Positions 63,365 through 64,000 of a stretch of DNA of 64,000 nucleotides are shown here, piece after piece. This stretch comes from Palsa-504 sp963834685. Lineage in GTDB: Bacteria; Actinomycetota; Actinomycetes; Streptosporangiales; Streptosporangiaceae. Location: the NCBI GenBank assembly GCA_963834685.1, contig CAWICW010000010.1, positions 186,001 to 250,000 on the forward strand, in the 5' to 3' direction. Under the pieces are notes generated by a model, which had not been told where the DNA came from, did no database searches, and was given only the letters and a program-made list of their open reading frames with translations. Position numbers and translations under genes: made by a program. Position 1 is the first letter of the stretch. Each line of letters begins with the position of its first letter.

Positions 63365-64000
63365 ATGGTTCCCGCTAGTCATGTGCTGGCCTTCGCGGCG
63401 GTGGTGACCGTCGTGATCGCGATCCCCGGCCCGAGCGTGCTGTTCACCATCAGCCGGGCGCTGACCGTCGGCCGGCGTGCCGCGCTGCTCACCGTCGTCG
63501 GGAACGAACTGGGCCTGTGCGTGCAGGTGGTCGCGGTGGCGTTCGGCGTGGGGGCGGTGGTGGAGCGATCCGCGCAGGTCATCACCGTGGTGAAGCTCGC
63601 GGGCGCCGTCTACCTGGCGTTCCTCGGCGTGCAGGCGATCCGGCACCGGCGGTCGATGGCCGAGGCGCTGACCGCGCGGGTCACGCCGGTCCGGCCGCTG
63701 CGGGCGATCCGTGACGGGTTCGTGGTCGGGGTGGCCAACCCCAAGACCATCGTGTTCTTCGTCGTCGGCCTGCCGGAGTTCACTGCCACCGCACCCGGGC
63801 ACCTGCCGGTCCCGGCGCAGATGCTCATCCTCGGGGCGCTGTTCCCCGTCATCGCGCTGGTCCTGGACGGCGCGTGGGCGGCCATCGCGGGCACGGCCCG
63901 GCAGTGGCTGGTGGGGTCGCCGCGGCGGCTGGCGCTGATCGGCGGGGCCGGCGGCCTGGTCATGATCGGGCTCGGCGTCAGCATCGCGGCGACCGGCCGC
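63365..64000 (+). CDS. LysE/RhtB-family amino acid exporter (partial at right edge)
   Basis: 212 codons are visible and the frame is open at the window end. AIPGPSVLFTISRALTVGRR is the family's N-terminal signature. GAVYLAFLGVQAIR and VGVANPKTIVFFVV follow, with about five to six hydrophobic helices. Family members are about 205-215 residues, so only a few residues are missing. ATG at 63365, divergent from ackA. Confidence 0.9.
   Translation, partial: MVPASHVLAFAAVVTVVIAIPGPSVLFTISRALTVGRRAALLTVVGNELGLCVQVVAVAFGVGAVVERSAQVITVVKLAGAVYLAFLGVQAIRHRRSMAEALTARVTPVRPLRAIRDGFVVGVANPKTIVFFVVGLPEFTATAPGHLPVPAQMLILGALFPVIALVLDGAWAAIAGTARQWLVGSPRRLALIGGAGGLVMIGLGVSIAATGR

Overview
This 64 kb window is very GC-rich. 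It carries NDMA/mycothiol-type alcohol dehydrogenase, DUF222/HNH (13E12-type), PucR, LLM-flavoprotein and Ser/Thr-kinase genes typical of Actinomycetes, so it looks like a chromosomal segment of a soil-type filamentous actinomycete. The genus cannot be fixed from sequence alone. I see no rRNA, tRNA, CRISPR array or insertion sequence. Many genes overlap by ATGA or GTGA, and several transcripts look leaderless.

Layout. (1) 1-13.4 kb: a long minus-strand catabolic operon (LLM oxidoreductase, two CoA-transferase subunits, maleate-isomerase-like protein, three-subunit molybdenum hydroxylase, Zn alcohol dehydrogenase, two fold-type II PLP enzymes, DUF6282 protein cut by the left edge). A divergent NCS1 nucleobase-type permease stands opposite it. 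Together they suggest uptake and ring hydroxylation of an N-heterocycle. (2) 13.5-16.2 kb: NDMA-dependent alcohol dehydrogenase, FMN-binding split-barrel protein, cupin dioxygenase-like protein. (3) 16.2-21.6 kb: a ketose/dihydroxyacetone kinase operon (class II aldolase, HAD-DhaL fusion, DhaK) behind a one-piece sensor kinase/LuxR regulator. (4) 21.7-26.8 kb: bifunctional homocysteine methyltransferase/MTHFR, a PucR regulator, and two decayed aldehyde dehydrogenase sequences.

(5) 26.8-45.7 kb is the most unusual part. Homologues of the Nit1C / nitrogen-starvation set (MSMEG_0565 glycosyltransferase, MSMEG_0568 radical SAM, MSMEG_0567 GNAT, Sll0787 AIR-synthase-like, MSMEG_0572/Sll0783) are interleaved with two other groups. 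One group resembles bacterial coenzyme M biosynthesis: phosphosulfolactate synthase, two aspartase/fumarase-superfamily lyases and a cysteine-desulfhydrase-like PLP enzyme. The other resembles oxamate carbamoyltransferase: FdrA, DUF1116 and carbamate kinase. Two proteins here have no family I recognise (30614-31294 and 34868-35773). argG follows under apparent ArgR control. Next come an operon with a CoA-disulfide-reductase-like flavoprotein, a small unknown protein, Sll0783 and OsmC, and a divergent XRE-cupin regulator. A similar promoter element lies before the carbamate kinase operon and before the XRE-cupin gene, hinting at one regulon.

(6) 46.5-51.1 kb: phosphopantetheinyl transferase, small conserved proteins, and phaC-phaB for polyhydroxyalkanoate, ending at a strong hairpin shared with a convergent secreted protein gene. 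(7) 52.5-56.8 kb: a decaying stretch with a frameshifted pseudokinase, a frameshifted DUF222/HNH gene, a frameshifted small ORF and an oxidoreductase relic. (8) 56.9-64 kb: MFS transporter, RHH-SPFH pair, ABC transporter pair, an SDR pseudogene, acylphosphatase, acetate kinase and a LysE-type exporter cut by the right edge.
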